A DNA stretch of 64,000 nucleotides from G963663615 sp963663615 (GCA_963663615.1 OY760517.1:4092001-4156000), one strand, 5' to 3'. Shown: positions 34,357-44,361, counted from the stretch's first letter. Notes: generated by a model not told the origin, from the letters alone. Made by a program: numbers and translations.

Positions 34357-35905
34357 TAAAAATCCCTATTTTTTTTAATGAGTCAATTGCTTGGTTTTCT
34401 AAAACTGGAATTGCCTGTAGGGATAATCTATGTCTTGGTTTTACTGTTCCAAGATCAATCTTAATTAACTTACCATTAGTATCGTCTTTTCTTTCGTTTT
34501 TTTGAATATAAAAATCTAAAAAGCGAGAAGGAGCAACACCATCATATAATAAAATTTGAACTTTTGTTTTATCACTTTCATCTTCAGTAATAGAGTCATT
34601 ATGTAATAAGGTACCAAGGCTTTTTTTATACGGTTCAATATAAAAAATTTTTTTAATACCTGCCACAGCAATATGTCTTGCACAATTATGGCAAGGATAT
34701 GTTGTGACATAGATTGAACCATTTATCATTTTATCTGAACTCAATTGTGCACCACTGATAATAGCATGCATTTCAGCATGAATTGACCTTGAGAATTCAA
34801 TAAGATTTTTTATACCTGATTCTGAAATAATTTTATGGATAATATTTATTCTTTCATCTTGCACATTAATGTCAAAAAGCTCCTTTTGTTTTGTAAATTT
34901 TGACAATATTTTATTTGTTATATCTCCAATCAATTCATGCTTGTGTTTATCATTACTACAATAGCCAAGAGAATAACACCTGTGATCATTCTCATCTGAA
35001 TAACTATATAAATTACCACCAAATTTAGGAACATCATTCCATCCTCTCGAAATTATATCACCTTTTTCATTACAAATAGCCGCCCCTACTTGTCGAGATA
35101 GACATGCAGAATTCCCTGCAGCTGATTTTGCATGGTACATTGCAATTTCATTTTTATCAGGTGTTTGAATTTTACTTTCAAAAATCAGATGTAGGTATTT
35201 TTTAACTCTTTGTTCCAAAGTATTCATATTTACTTTAGAAATACGAACAAAAAAGTCAGCTTCAACAAAAATCTTTCTTACATTTTGCCCATGAACATCA
35301 TCTTCTTTTTCGTCAATTTCAATAATCTCCTTGATCTCTGATCTTGACAAATTTTTATCTGCAAGATTTTTTTCTTTTTCGCTTCTGGGTGAGTAGATAC
35401 TGAATAAATAAAAAATATCCCTATAAACCTTTTTTAAAATCTCCAACTCCTCAAAATGCTTAAGTGAATCAATAATATAACATACCCTTTTGCCTTTTAT
35501 ATTTTCAGTCTCTTCCTTTTCTCTATCAAGACGAATTGTTTGAATCGCTAGTTCAGCAAGAATTGAATTCATGTTGTATTTTGAACGTAGCTCATCGCCT
35601 GCCTTAATCTTAAACATTAGCTCGGTAAATTCTTTTCTATGTTTTTCTTTAATTTCTATTTTTTTAGTAGTGTATTGTAAAATTTTGTCGGAGAGTTTAA
35701 TTATTTTAACATCATATTTATAATCTTTCTCAAGTATCTCTTTGAGCATATCAATACAAATTTTTCTGTGGGTTCCAATTGGCGAACAAATTCCAATTAT
35801 TAGTTCATCAGTAAGAGTTACATCAATTTTGTCTAAAGTTTTTCTCGTAATATCTTTTGAATGAGTAGAATTATTCTTTGTAGATTTTATTACTGCGTCA
35901 CTCAT
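34340..35905 (-). CDS. avcD: Anti-phage dCTP/dCMP deaminase with N-terminal kinase-like domain (AvcD/DCD type)
   Basis: 521 residues from ATG 35905, which has AAGAGG upstream. A TTG two codons earlier is unlikely. The N-terminal half (about 35-235) is a P-loop nucleotide-kinase-like domain with a divergent loop GICSPIGTHRK and a CYIIDSLKH strand. The C-terminal half (about 250-470) is a zinc deoxycytidylate-deaminase domain with HAE (376-378) and PCHNC (404-408), plus a Cys/His-rich insert. This two-domain layout is that of DCD/AvcD proteins, which deplete dCTP and dCMP in infected cells. The Walker loop lacks a standard GK[ST]. It is followed by an overlapping 59-residue ORF. Confidence 0.85.
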   Translation of the reverse strand: MSDAVIKSTKNNSTHSKDITRKTLDKIDVTLTDELIIGICSPIGTHRKICIDMLKEILEKDYKYDVKIIKLSDKILQYTTKKIEIKEKHRKEFTELMFKIKAGDELRSKYNMNSILAELAIQTIRLDREKEETENIKGKRVCYIIDSLKHFEELEILKKVYRDIFYLFSIYSPRSEKEKNLADKNLSRSEIKEIIEIDEKEDDVHGQNVRKIFVEADFFVRISKVNMNTLEQRVKKYLHLIFESKIQTPDKNEIAMYHAKSAAGNSACLSRQVGAAICNEKGDIISRGWNDVPKFGGNLYSYSDENDHRCYSLGYCSNDKHKHELIGDITNKILSKFTKQKELFDINVQDERINIIHKIISESGIKNLIEFSRSIHAEMHAIISGAQLSSDKMINGSIYVTTYPCHNCARHIAVAGIKKIFYIEPYKKSLGTLLHNDSITEDESDKTKVQILLYDGVAPSRFLDFYIQKNERKDDTNGKLIKIDLGTVKPRHRLSLQAIPVLENQAIDSLKKIGIFNGEAN

Positions 35906-36023
35906 TGGCAAGTACCTCTTTTTGATTTAAAATAGATAATTATTAAATATTATGCAACTGTATAATTAGGTTCTAAATAATATTGATTAAATTAATACTT
36001 ATTAAGAGTTTTTATATTAAAAA

Positions 36024-36052
36024 ACCCCGGCTACAATTTAATGTACCGGGGT
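36024..36052 (-). terminator. Rho-independent terminator of thioredoxin-like gene
   Basis: ACCCCGG (36024-36030) and CCGGGGT (36046-36052) form a stem that extends through TACA/TGTA with one bulge. On the minus strand six T follow at once. It separates the thioredoxin-like gene from the deaminase operon. Confidence 0.85.
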
Positions 36053-36080
36053 AAAAGGGAAAACTGATACTAAAAAACTT

Positions 36081-36530
36081 TTATTTTAACAGACCTTTAA
36101 GGTGAGTTACATAATTTTTTGCACCACCCTGCTGGTAGCCTGTAGTTTTAAGGTATTCGCCGTTTTTGTCAAGTAGCAGAATAGTAGGGAAGCCACGAAC
36201 ACCATATTTTTTCATTAAACCTCTGTTGTATTCCTGTACGGCTTTACTCTGTTTTACATTTCTAGGGAAATCAAGTTTTACAAGCACAAGATTATCGTTC
36301 GCATATTTTGCAAATTCAGCTTGTGAAAAAACTTCACCCTGCAATTTTTTACACCAGATGCACCAGTCGGAACCAGTAAAGTTAACCAAAATAGCCTTGT
36401 TTTCTTTTTTAGCTATTTTAACAGCATCTTCAATTTTGGTTTCCCATTTAACATCTTTTTTATCTGCAGCAGAAACGTTAATAGCCAAACCCAGTACAAA
36501 TAGAACAACGAATAATCGTTTTAACAACAT
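36081..36530 (-). CDS. Periplasmic thioredoxin-like protein
   Basis: 149 residues from ATG 36530, chosen because GGAGG lies five bases upstream. Upstream in-frame codons have no such site. Signal peptide ends at about VSAAD (residue 22). The redox motif WCIWCKK follows FTGSDWC, and the C-terminal half has the cis-Pro loop GFPTILLLDKNGEY. It belongs to the thioredoxin_7/DsbD-gamma-like group that keeps exported proteins reduced or shuffles disulfides. Terminated at 36024-36052. Confidence 0.9.
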   Translation of the reverse strand: MLLKRLFVVLFVLGLAINVSAADKKDVKWETKIEDAVKIAKKENKAILVNFTGSDWCIWCKKLQGEVFSQAEFAKYANDNLVLVKLDFPRNVKQSKAVQEYNRGLMKKYGVRGFPTILLLDKNGEYLKTTGYQQGGAKNYVTHLKGLLK

Positions 36531-36734
36531 TTTTCCTCCGTTAAGGATTTTAATAATTTTTTTCGTTAGATACATTTTAACAACTTTGGTTGCAGACAGG
36601 TTTAATATTTTATAAAAATTATCTGTATGCAGCGTTGTTTATATCTGTAATACTCTTAAATAAGACAGGAGGTTCCAATTGTTCCCACAAACTTGATATA
36701 TATCAAATCTAATAGGTTAATCCTATAGCGTTAA

Positions 36735-38093
36735 CTATGCTTCCTGTTTGTTTTCCAATTCCTTTTTTGCATCAATTCTGTTTGTAATCAGTCGGAAAAA
36801 GAATAATGCCACAGCAGAGGTTAAACCAATTGCAACAAAATAATACCAGATAAAATGTGCATCAGCATAATAAGCTGCTTTCTGAACCTCTGTTAATCCA
36901 GCCGGAAGAGTTGATGGGTCGGGGCAGTATCTTTCCAACAAAAAGCCTGAAAGCCCAAAACCAACAATCGCCGAAATAAATGAGTGCAAGTGACTAAAAC
37001 CAAGATAAGTCCCTTCTTCTCCTTTTGGTGCCTGTAATGAAAAATACTCAAGGAAACGAGGTGAAATAAAACATTCTGCCAAACCCTGTATTGCAATACC
37101 AATAATCATCATTACTGTAAGTGGATGCAAGGTAGTTATAACAAAATTAATTTCGGGACCAGTAATTGCCTGTAGTTCCTGGCTAAATGCCATTGCAAGT
37201 GCAGAAAACGGCATAAGTAGCATACCTACCAGCATGGAAGTAACGGCTCTGTACTTTTTCATTACGTGTGTAATTCCAACAACAAAAATTACAACAGCTA
37301 ATGGATTAACATTTGCCAGCCATTCCGGTTTAGCATCTTCACCCAACAAACGTATTACGTATTTAGGCATTGTTGCATAAAGCTGGTGCTGAATCATCCA
37401 GAAGCCGGTAATTATAAGGGTAAGTATTATTAAACGGGGAGCAGTAAAAATTCGTAATAATGAATTAAACACATCCGAAAGCTTTTTGCCATCCTCATCT
37501 CTTTTAAGCGGCTTAAAGAAAAATATCGCAAAAATTAAACCCAGTAAAGCCATTCCAGCCGAAAAGAAATTAACATATTCAAGTCCTATACCCTGACGTA
37601 TGGAAGGCACAACTGTTTTGCCACCAAAAGCACCAAGGTTAACAATCCAGTAGAAAAGAGAGTAACCTCTTGCTCTATTAACTTCATCGGTAGTTTTGGA
37701 AACAGTACCGGTAATAAGGGGTTTAATAAAAGCACCACCAAACAAAACAATTGTAAGAAATAATATTACAGGAACTTTTGTAGTAAATACACCAAGAAAA
37801 AAATATCCAATAGTTAGTAATGTAAAGGCAAGAATTAGTCCGTTTTTAAAACCAATTTTATCGCCAATCGCACCCACAAAGGGAGGTAAAAGATATAACA
37901 GGGCGAAGAACAAACCGGCAACAAATCCGGTTTCAATATCAGTAAAGCCTACAATATCGGTAAGATATAAAGTAAGTACAATAAAAAATCCATAATAAGC
38001 AGCTCGTTCAAAAAGCTCCATTACATTAGCTAACCAAAACTCTTTAGGAAAGCTCCAGGTTTCGGTACCGGTAGTTTTAGTTGAGTCAGTCAT
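36735..38093 (-). CDS. POT-family (proton-dependent oligopeptide) transporter
   Basis: 452 residues from ATG 38093. A TTG at 38129 is less likely. About 12-14 membrane helices. Helix 1 carries FWLANVMELFERAAYYG with the ExxER motif of POT/PTR2 proteins, and loop GAIGDKIGFKNGL is the MFS-like loop 2-3. The POT family imports di- and tripeptides with protons. The remote relatedness of many 'POT-like' MFS proteins makes the substrate uncertain. It appears monocistronic. Confidence 0.8.
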   Translation of the reverse strand: MTDSTKTTGTETWSFPKEFWLANVMELFERAAYYGFFIVLTLYLTDIVGFTDIETGFVAGLFFALLYLLPPFVGAIGDKIGFKNGLILAFTLLTIGYFFLGVFTTKVPVILFLTIVLFGGAFIKPLITGTVSKTTDEVNRARGYSLFYWIVNLGAFGGKTVVPSIRQGIGLEYVNFFSAGMALLGLIFAIFFFKPLKRDEDGKKLSDVFNSLLRIFTAPRLIILTLIITGFWMIQHQLYATMPKYVIRLLGEDAKPEWLANVNPLAVVIFVVGITHVMKKYRAVTSMLVGMLLMPFSALAMAFSQELQAITGPEINFVITTLHPLTVMMIIGIAIQGLAECFISPRFLEYFSLQAPKGEEGTYLGFSHLHSFISAIVGFGLSGFLLERYCPDPSTLPAGLTEVQKAAYYADAHFIWYYFVAIGLTSAVALFFFRLITNRIDAKKELENKQEA

Positions 38094-38331
38094 AAGTATA
38101 AACTTGTCCTGTTTTATGTGAGAGGTCAAAAAAAATATCTGCTAAAATATGGTGGTGTTATTATAATGATAAAACCAACGCGTTTAAACAGCACCTAAAA
38201 GTTAATAAACCCACCCCAATTAACAAATTGTTAATAACAAAATAAATATTATACTGTGTAGCAGCTGATTAAATTTTATATTTTTGGTTCTTTCCTTATA
38301 TTTAATTTCTTGAAAAATTGAGTATAATCGC

Positions 38332-39057
38332 ATGAAAAAAGTTTTATTTAGCATCGTTCTACTTTTAGTATTAACTGCCGGAACAAATGCACAGATGCGT
38401 TCTGCTGCAAACTGGATTGGCAAGTTTGGTATTGCTGGTGGTTTTACACCGGTTTATTTGCTTCCTGATTTGGGGGCTATAAACAACAATGCCTTCGGTT
38501 TTAATGTTGATGAGCTTTCGGAGAATGGTTTTATTGGCTTTGGTGGTGCAGGTTATGGTTACATTATGGTGGTAAAAAACCTGCGTGTTGGTGGTATTGG
38601 CTTTGGTGGTACTACAAGTGTGGATGCCGTTAACAATAACGTTAAGCAGGAAATAGTTTACTCAAACGGTGTTGGTGGGTTAACACTCGAATATACTCTA
38701 CCATTTGTAAAAGGATTAGCAATTTCTGTTGGTAGCATTATTGGTAGAGGAAATATTGAGATAGAAGTATATAACAATGCTGGTTCGGTTAGTTTCGAAG
38801 ACCTCTCAAATTCGGAAAGTACAGTTGATGTAAACCATGTATTCCGTAATAAGTACTGGATTTTCAGTCCAACTCTTAATGTGGATATACCATTAAACAG
38901 ATTTATTGCAATCAGGGTTGGTGCCGGTTACAATATATCATTTGGTGGTGAATGGGAAGCTGATAACGGACGAAGTGTAAATAACGTTCCTGATGATATT
39001 AACGGTAGCTATCCGTTTATACAAACCGGTATTTTTATGGGATTGTTTTCGTTTTAA
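38332..39057 (+). CDS. Outer-membrane beta-barrel protein of unknown function
   Basis: 241 residues with a signal peptide ending NAQM near residue 21. The rest alternates Gly/aromatic strands and turns (GGAGYGYIMVVKNLRVGG and similar) and ends IFMGLFSF with a terminal Phe, the usual C-terminal strand of outer-membrane barrels. I do not recognise a specific family. It stands alone between the POT transporter and the polysaccharide cluster. Confidence 0.65.
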   Translation: MKKVLFSIVLLLVLTAGTNAQMRSAANWIGKFGIAGGFTPVYLLPDLGAINNNAFGFNVDELSENGFIGFGGAGYGYIMVVKNLRVGGIGFGGTTSVDAVNNNVKQEIVYSNGVGGLTLEYTLPFVKGLAISVGSIIGRGNIEIEVYNNAGSVSFEDLSNSESTVDVNHVFRNKYWIFSPTLNVDIPLNRFIAIRVGAGYNISFGGEWEADNGRSVNNVPDDINGSYPFIQTGIFMGLFSF

Positions 39058-39083
39058 AGTTATGCCTTTGCATGCTCATTTTT

Positions 39084-39106
39084 TTACACAAGTTTTTATT
39101 GTGTAA
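39084..39106. repeat. Perfect 8-bp hairpin after barrel gene
   Basis: TTACACAA (39084-39091) pairs with TTGTGTAA (39099-39106). It lies 27 bases after the stop. No clear T run follows, so its role as a terminator is uncertain. Confidence 0.35.
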
Positions 39107-39305
39107 TACCTTATATTTTGTGCAAAGTTTTAATTTCATCTTCAAATCAGTAAATATTTGGAAATTTATATATTAAGGTAATATAATTTCAATGCTCTTT
39201 TTTGAAGAAAACTTTTATATCTTTTTATTGTATTTGTTAATCAATAAAATATATTTTAGTAAATAATAAATTGGTTAGAATAAATTTAAACTCGGAAAGA
39301 AAAAC

Positions 39306-41099
39306 ATGATCAAATTCAGACAAATAGTTCTCTTGTTATTATTGGCTCCGGCATTAGTATTTTCACAGTATATCCGAAATGAATCAGGTGGTGAAATTGA
39401 TGAGACAAGAGAAAGCCAGCGATTTTATCAAAATATGTTTGGTGCAAAGCAAAAACAGCTTGTAACTGATTTGAAGCCAAATTTTGATTTGGACAAGGAA
39501 GCACTTGCACGAAAGCTGCGGGAAGGTGTGCTTCTTGATGGTCCGGTTAATCCTGCAAACTACTATGTTGGACCTGGTGATTTATTACAGGTTGATGTTG
39601 TTGGAAAATTTTCGAGTAGTATTCCACTTACCGTTAATCCGGAAGGTTTTATTGCATTAAGTGGTAGTGGTTTGGTTTCTGTTAAAGGCTTAACTCTTAA
39701 AGAGGTTAAGGAAAAACTTGCTGAAATTTTAGGTGAAAAATTTCTCGATAGTGAAATCTCTGTTTCCTTGCTTGCACCACGTTTGTTTTCGGTTTATGTT
39801 GGCGGAATAGTTGATAACCCTGGTAATTATTATGCAGCTGCTGTTCATCGTGTTGATCAGGTTCTTTATATGGCAAATCTTTCCGTTAAAGACCAGATTG
39901 AAATAAATATGCTTAAAAAGCAGAAAGAGCAGACAATTGCCAATCCTTCAATAATTGAATACTTTAACTTTTATACTCCTGAATCGCAAAAGAAAAAAAT
40001 GTCCCTAAGGAATATTCGTGTTCTCAGGGAAAATGGGGATACCCTTCATGCAGATTTGATGCTGTTTTATGCTACCGGTAATAAAAAATACAACCCATTA
40101 CTTACTGAAGGCGACCGCGTAGTTGTACCCGTTGAATTTACCGAAAACAATACTGTCTCAATTTCCGGAGCAGTTAACCTTGACGGGGAATATGAATATA
40201 CTCCTTACGATTCCCTAACTACACTTGTGGAAATTGCTTTGGGTTTGGCAGGTGATGCTGATACCGAGCATTTTGACTATTTTACTTTTGATGCTGGTGC
40301 TGGTGATTATAAACATTTGGTTGTAAACTATAAGGCAATCAGCGAAGGAACTGCAAATGATATTGCCCTTAAACCGGGCGACAGAATTGTTGTAAGAAAA
40401 GTAAGACCTGAAGCTGAAATTAGCAGTGTTACTATTCGCGGCGAAGTAATGAATCCGGGTAAATATCCTGTGGTTAAGGGAAAAACCAGAATATCAGACG
40501 TTCTGGAGTATTGTGGCGGCTTTACCAAAAATGCATCCCTAAAGGAAACCAAGGTATTTAGGAGTGAACAAAGTGAACTTGACCCAGCTGAATATAACCC
40601 TGATTACCAACGCCTAATGCAAATGCGTCTTAAAGATTTTGATAGTCGTGAAAGAAGAAATTTTAATCTTGATGCTGTATTGAAAAGAGATTTCCTTTCC
40701 ATTGATTTTGAAAAACTTGTTAACAATAATGATAACGAACAAAATATTTTAATAGAAGCTGGCGATATTATTATGGTTCCGCCAACAACAAATACAGTAT
40801 TTGTTCACGGACAGGTAAGAAAATCGGGCTATATTGAGTACAATAAAGAATTTGAGTTTGATAACTATATTGAAATTGCCGGTGGTTATACCGATGCCGC
40901 AATTGAAGGTGAGGTAATGGTTATTAAATCTGGAACACTTGAATGGATTGATCCGGATGATACCGAAATAGAAGCTGGTGATATTATTTATGTTCCCAAA
41001 GATCGTGAGTACAATTTTAACTGGTATTTTAGCTGGTTTAGTCAGATTGTATCGGTTGTTGCAGGTCTTGCAACTCTTTATCTGTTACTAAAAGATTAA
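39306..41099 (+). CDS. Wza-like polysaccharide export outer-membrane protein
   Basis: 597 residues. The signal peptide ends at about VFSQY (residue 21). A Poly_export domain (about 85-160) includes YYVGPGDLLQVDVVG. At least three SLBB domains follow, with glycine-rich phrases such as VYVGGIVDNPGNYY, TIRGEVMNPGKYP and VHGQVRKSGYIEY. The C-terminus is a membrane helix (WYFSWFSQIVSVVAGL) like the Wza amphipathic helix. It forms the outer-membrane channel for capsule or exopolysaccharide. No Wzc-type kinase is in the window. Confidence 0.9.
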   Translation: MIKFRQIVLLLLLAPALVFSQYIRNESGGEIDETRESQRFYQNMFGAKQKQLVTDLKPNFDLDKEALARKLREGVLLDGPVNPANYYVGPGDLLQVDVVGKFSSSIPLTVNPEGFIALSGSGLVSVKGLTLKEVKEKLAEILGEKFLDSEISVSLLAPRLFSVYVGGIVDNPGNYYAAAVHRVDQVLYMANLSVKDQIEINMLKKQKEQTIANPSIIEYFNFYTPESQKKKMSLRNIRVLRENGDTLHADLMLFYATGNKKYNPLLTEGDRVVVPVEFTENNTVSISGAVNLDGEYEYTPYDSLTTLVEIALGLAGDADTEHFDYFTFDAGAGDYKHLVVNYKAISEGTANDIALKPGDRIVVRKVRPEAEISSVTIRGEVMNPGKYPVVKGKTRISDVLEYCGGFTKNASLKETKVFRSEQSELDPAEYNPDYQRLMQMRLKDFDSRERRNFNLDAVLKRDFLSIDFEKLVNNNDNEQNILIEAGDIIMVPPTTNTVFVHGQVRKSGYIEYNKEFEFDNYIEIAGGYTDAAIEGEVMVIKSGTLEWIDPDDTEIEAGDIIYVPKDREYNFNWYFSWFSQIVSVVAGLATLYLLLKD

Positions 41100-41121
41100 T
41101 TGGTCATAATATTTTGCCCCA

Positions 41122-41161
41122 CAGTAAAATAGTTATTGTGAAATTTTTCACTATTTTACTG
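41122..41161 (+). terminator. 12-bp perfect hairpin after the export gene
   Basis: CAGTAAAATAGT (41122-41133) pairs with ACTATTTTACTG (41150-41161) across a 16-base loop, 22 bases after the Wza-like stop and 70 before the epimerase. There is no T run, so it could be an attenuator or processing site within the cluster. Confidence 0.45.
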
Positions 41162-41230
41162 GTACAGGCATTCGGTTTTATAGAAAAAGTGAAGTTAATA
41201 TTTGTTACGATTTAAATAAACAGAATTATT

Positions 41231-42175
41231 ATGAAGATATTATTTACTGGTGCAAGCTCTTTTACCGGTTACTGGTTTGTTAATGAACTTGTGAAAAACG
41301 GACATAAAGTTTTCGCAGTTTTTACCCGAAATTCTGAAGAAGATTATCTGGGGGTAAAAGGGCAACGTTCTGAAATGATTGCAAACCTTACCAGTCATGA
41401 ATTTGGTGTAAAGTTTGGCGATGATCGTTTTCTTGAAATTATCCAGGAAAATAGTTTTGATATGCTTTGTCATCATGCGGCTGATGTAACTAATTACAAA
41501 AGTATGGATTTCGATTTTACCACCGCTTTTGCAAACAATACCAATAATCTTAACAACGTACTTGTTGCCTTAAAAGAAAACAATTGCGAAAATGTTCTTC
41601 TTACTCAAAGTGTATTTGCTACTGATGAGGGAGCTGGTTCCGATGATTTGAGAGCAGTGTCTCCGTATGGTTTGTCAAAACATTTAACCGGTGCCACTTT
41701 CGATTACTTTTGCGATTTACATGGTTTGGTACTTGGTAAATTTGTTATACCTAATCCTTTTGGTCCTTATGAAGAAACAAGATTTACCGAGTTTATGATA
41801 AAAAACTGGTTTGCTGGTAATACTCCTACTGTTACAACTCCACTTTATATAAGAGACAATATTCATGTGGATTTACTTGCACGAGTTTATAATAAATTTG
41901 CCGAAAGTTTAATACTTAGCGATTATGATATTTCTGTTAATCCGAGCGGATATGCTAGTGAACAAGGAGCATTTACCGAAAAATTTGCTACTGAAATGAG
42001 AAAAAGGCTTGGTCTTGAATGTAACTTTATTTTGAATAAGCAAACTGAATATACCGAACCGGCTATGAGAGTAAATACGGAACCAGCCAGAATTCTAATT
42101 CCCGATTGGGATGAAGAAAAGGCATGGGATAATCTTGCCGAGTATTATAAACAAAAATTTGCAGAGCAGGAATGA
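41231..42175 (+). CDS. NAD-dependent epimerase/dehydratase (SDR extended)
   Basis: 314 residues. The N-terminal TGASSFTGYW is a variant glycine-rich NAD site, and SPYGLSKHL carries the active-site Tyr-x-x-x-Lys. The 'HHAADV' segment is the usual acidic/adenine region. It probably makes a nucleotide sugar for the surrounding glycan cluster. Its last four bases overlap the start of the next glycosyltransferase gene (ATGA), so they are coupled. Confidence 0.88.
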   Translation: MKILFTGASSFTGYWFVNELVKNGHKVFAVFTRNSEEDYLGVKGQRSEMIANLTSHEFGVKFGDDRFLEIIQENSFDMLCHHAADVTNYKSMDFDFTTAFANNTNNLNNVLVALKENNCENVLLTQSVFATDEGAGSDDLRAVSPYGLSKHLTGATFDYFCDLHGLVLGKFVIPNPFGPYEETRFTEFMIKNWFAGNTPTVTTPLYIRDNIHVDLLARVYNKFAESLILSDYDISVNPSGYASEQGAFTEKFATEMRKRLGLECNFILNKQTEYTEPAMRVNTEPARILIPDWDEEKAWDNLAEYYKQKFAEQE

Positions 42176-43143
42176 CCGTTAGTAGTTTAACCGATAATCA
42201 AATTGATGTTTCTTTTATTGTCATTACTTATAACGGTGCTCATCTGGTTGACGATTGTCTTAGAACATTAAAGCAGTTTTGTTCCGGCTTTTCTTATGAA
42301 ACCATAGTTATTGATAATGGTTCGTTTGATGGCAAAAGTATTGAAAATGTTTGCAACAAATATGATGATATTATATACATGCGTAACGATATTGGAGTTG
42401 GTTTTTCAACTGCAAATAACCGTTGTGCAAAAGCAGCAAAAGGAAAGTATGTTTGTCTGCTTAATGATGATGTTCTTTTTATTGAAAACAATGTGAAAAA
42501 AATTGTTGAGTTTGCTGAAAGCCTTAATGAGAATGCCATAATTGGTTGTAAGGTATTAAACCTCGATAAAAGTTTACAGATATCTATTGGTAAGTTCGAT
42601 AGCCTTTGGTATATATTTACAGTTAATACTTTTTTATACAAACTATTTCCAAAGTCAGTTTTTTTTAATAAGTACTACCTTAACTATAAGCAGTTTACCG
42701 AAACTACCGAAGTTGATTTTGTTAAAGGTTGTTTCTTTTTTGTTAAACGCCGGGCTTTTCTCGATCTTGGCGGGTTTGATGAAAACTTCCGGTTTTACGG
42801 TGAAGAAACAGATGTTTGCTACCGAATGAAAAAAAGCGGTGGTAAAGTTTATTATAATCCTTCAAGCTCAATAATACATATAGGCGGTGTAACCAGCAAT
42901 AAAATGCCCTGGTTTAAGTATAAGCACCAAACACGTTCCAAGCTTATAATTTACCGCAAAATGTTTTCGCTACCAGGTTTTTTACTTGCTCTTGTTATGC
43001 ATTGGTTTGGGCTATTGCTAAGGGTACCAGTTTACTTTCTGGGTGGTGTTATTAAGTTCGACAAGTCTTTGATGATAAAAGCATATTTTTATATAAAACA
43101 GCTATTTGTGTTTCCAGTAATTAAATCGTTTCCGGGTAAATAA
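42172..43143 (+). CDS. GT2-family glycosyltransferase
   Basis: 323 residues. GT2 motifs: VSFIVITYNGAHLVDDCL, VIDNGSFDGKS, CLLNDDVLF and GCFFFVKRRAFLDLGGFDENF with the ED-type catalytic residues. Two C-terminal hydrophobic helices may anchor it. It resembles rhamnosyl- or galactofuranosyl-transferases of O-antigen clusters. It overlaps the epimerase gene by four bases. Confidence 0.85.
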   Translation: MTVSSLTDNQIDVSFIVITYNGAHLVDDCLRTLKQFCSGFSYETIVIDNGSFDGKSIENVCNKYDDIIYMRNDIGVGFSTANNRCAKAAKGKYVCLLNDDVLFIENNVKKIVEFAESLNENAIIGCKVLNLDKSLQISIGKFDSLWYIFTVNTFLYKLFPKSVFFNKYYLNYKQFTETTEVDFVKGCFFFVKRRAFLDLGGFDENFRFYGEETDVCYRMKKSGGKVYYNPSSSIIHIGGVTSNKMPWFKYKHQTRSKLIIYRKMFSLPGFLLALVMHWFGLLLRVPVYFLGGVIKFDKSLMIKAYFYIKQLFVFPVIKSFPGK

Positions 43144-43148
43144 ACTAT

Positions 43149-44333
43149 ATGAAAAAAATACTAATGCTGCTTCAATCTGAATTTCCTCCTGATATAAGAC
43201 TCGAAAAGGAGATGAAGTCGCTTAAGGAAGCCGGTTACGAGGTAATATTATTGGCAAACCAGTACGATAAGGAGAAAAATGAAAGTTTTCCTTATTGTAC
43301 TATTGAAAGGGTGCATGCACCTTTTGAACAGAAAAAGTATAATAAACTGCTTAATTTTCCGGTATATTTTAATCCCAGATTTGTTAGCAAGGCAAAATGG
43401 ATTTGCAGAAAGTATAAACCGAATTATATTCATGCTCATGATTTGCCGATGTTACCGCTCGGTATAAAATTGAGCAATAAATATAATTTGCCACTTGTTT
43501 TTGATATGCACGAAAATTACCCCGAAGCATTAAAATATTTCGATAAAAAGGGGATGGTTAATTTTCTATTTAAGAATTACCGACTTGCAAAAATTCTGGA
43601 AAGAAAAAGTTTACCAAAATGCGATAAAATTATTACGGTTGTTAACGAAAGCAAAGACAGGCTTATTGAAGAAGGATATAGCAAGGATAAAGTTCATGTG
43701 GTATCGAACTGTGTTGACCTCGATACATTTGCAGTAAACCCGGCTGACCCTGAAAAAATGAAGCCTTACAAAGGCAAAAAGGTAATTCTTTATACTGGTA
43801 CTGTTAGTCCGGAGCGTGGACTCGATACTCCGGTAAAGGCAATGAAGTTTATACGCAAGGAAATTCCCGATGCATTTTTGCTTATTATTGGTGATGGTTA
43901 TTCGGTTGAGCCATTAAAACAACTTGCAGCCGATCAAAAGGTTAGCGATGTTGTTGAGTTTAAAAGTTGGGTAGGGCACAATAATTTAAGCTCTTACATG
44001 GAGCTTGCAAAGGCGTGCATGATACCACAACCAAATAATGATTTTATTAACACAACAATACCTCACAAATTATTTGAGTATATGTCCCAGGGTAACCCGG
44101 TTATTGTATCGGATGCAACTTCGCTTAAGCGTATTGTTACCGAAACCGAAGCTGGTGTGGTATTTAAATCGCATAACCCTGATGATTTTGCAAAAAAAAT
44201 TGTGGAAATGTTCAATAGCGAAATTGATTATGGCAAGAATGGTATTAAAGCCGTAAATGAGAAATATAACTGGAAAAACGATTCAAAAGAATTAATTAAT
44301 TTATATAGAGAATTAGACTCACAAATAAATTAG
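43149..44333 (+). CDS. GT4-family glycosyltransferase
   Basis: 394 residues. N-terminal KILMLLQSEFPPDIRLEKEM is the acceptor lobe; the C-terminal lobe has VILYTGTVSPERGLDTPVKA, the TIPHKLFEYMSQGNPVIVS donor motif and a final ETEAGVVF region. It adds a sugar to the growing repeat unit. Gap to the GT2 gene is five bases. The donor sugar is unknown. Confidence 0.87.
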   Translation: MKKILMLLQSEFPPDIRLEKEMKSLKEAGYEVILLANQYDKEKNESFPYCTIERVHAPFEQKKYNKLLNFPVYFNPRFVSKAKWICRKYKPNYIHAHDLPMLPLGIKLSNKYNLPLVFDMHENYPEALKYFDKKGMVNFLFKNYRLAKILERKSLPKCDKIITVVNESKDRLIEEGYSKDKVHVVSNCVDLDTFAVNPADPEKMKPYKGKKVILYTGTVSPERGLDTPVKAMKFIRKEIPDAFLLIIGDGYSVEPLKQLAADQKVSDVVEFKSWVGHNNLSSYMELAKACMIPQPNNDFINTTIPHKLFEYMSQGNPVIVSDATSLKRIVTETEAGVVFKSHNPDDFAKKIVEMFNSEIDYGKNGIKAVNEKYNWKNDSKELINLYRELDSQIN

Positions 44334-44361
44334 AAATAGTCTATATCACACGGAGGTTAAC

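Noticed and set aside
39084..39106. Hairpin after barrel gene as a classic terminator
   Set aside because: Stem is perfect but no T run follows on either strand; kept as a low-confidence repeat only.
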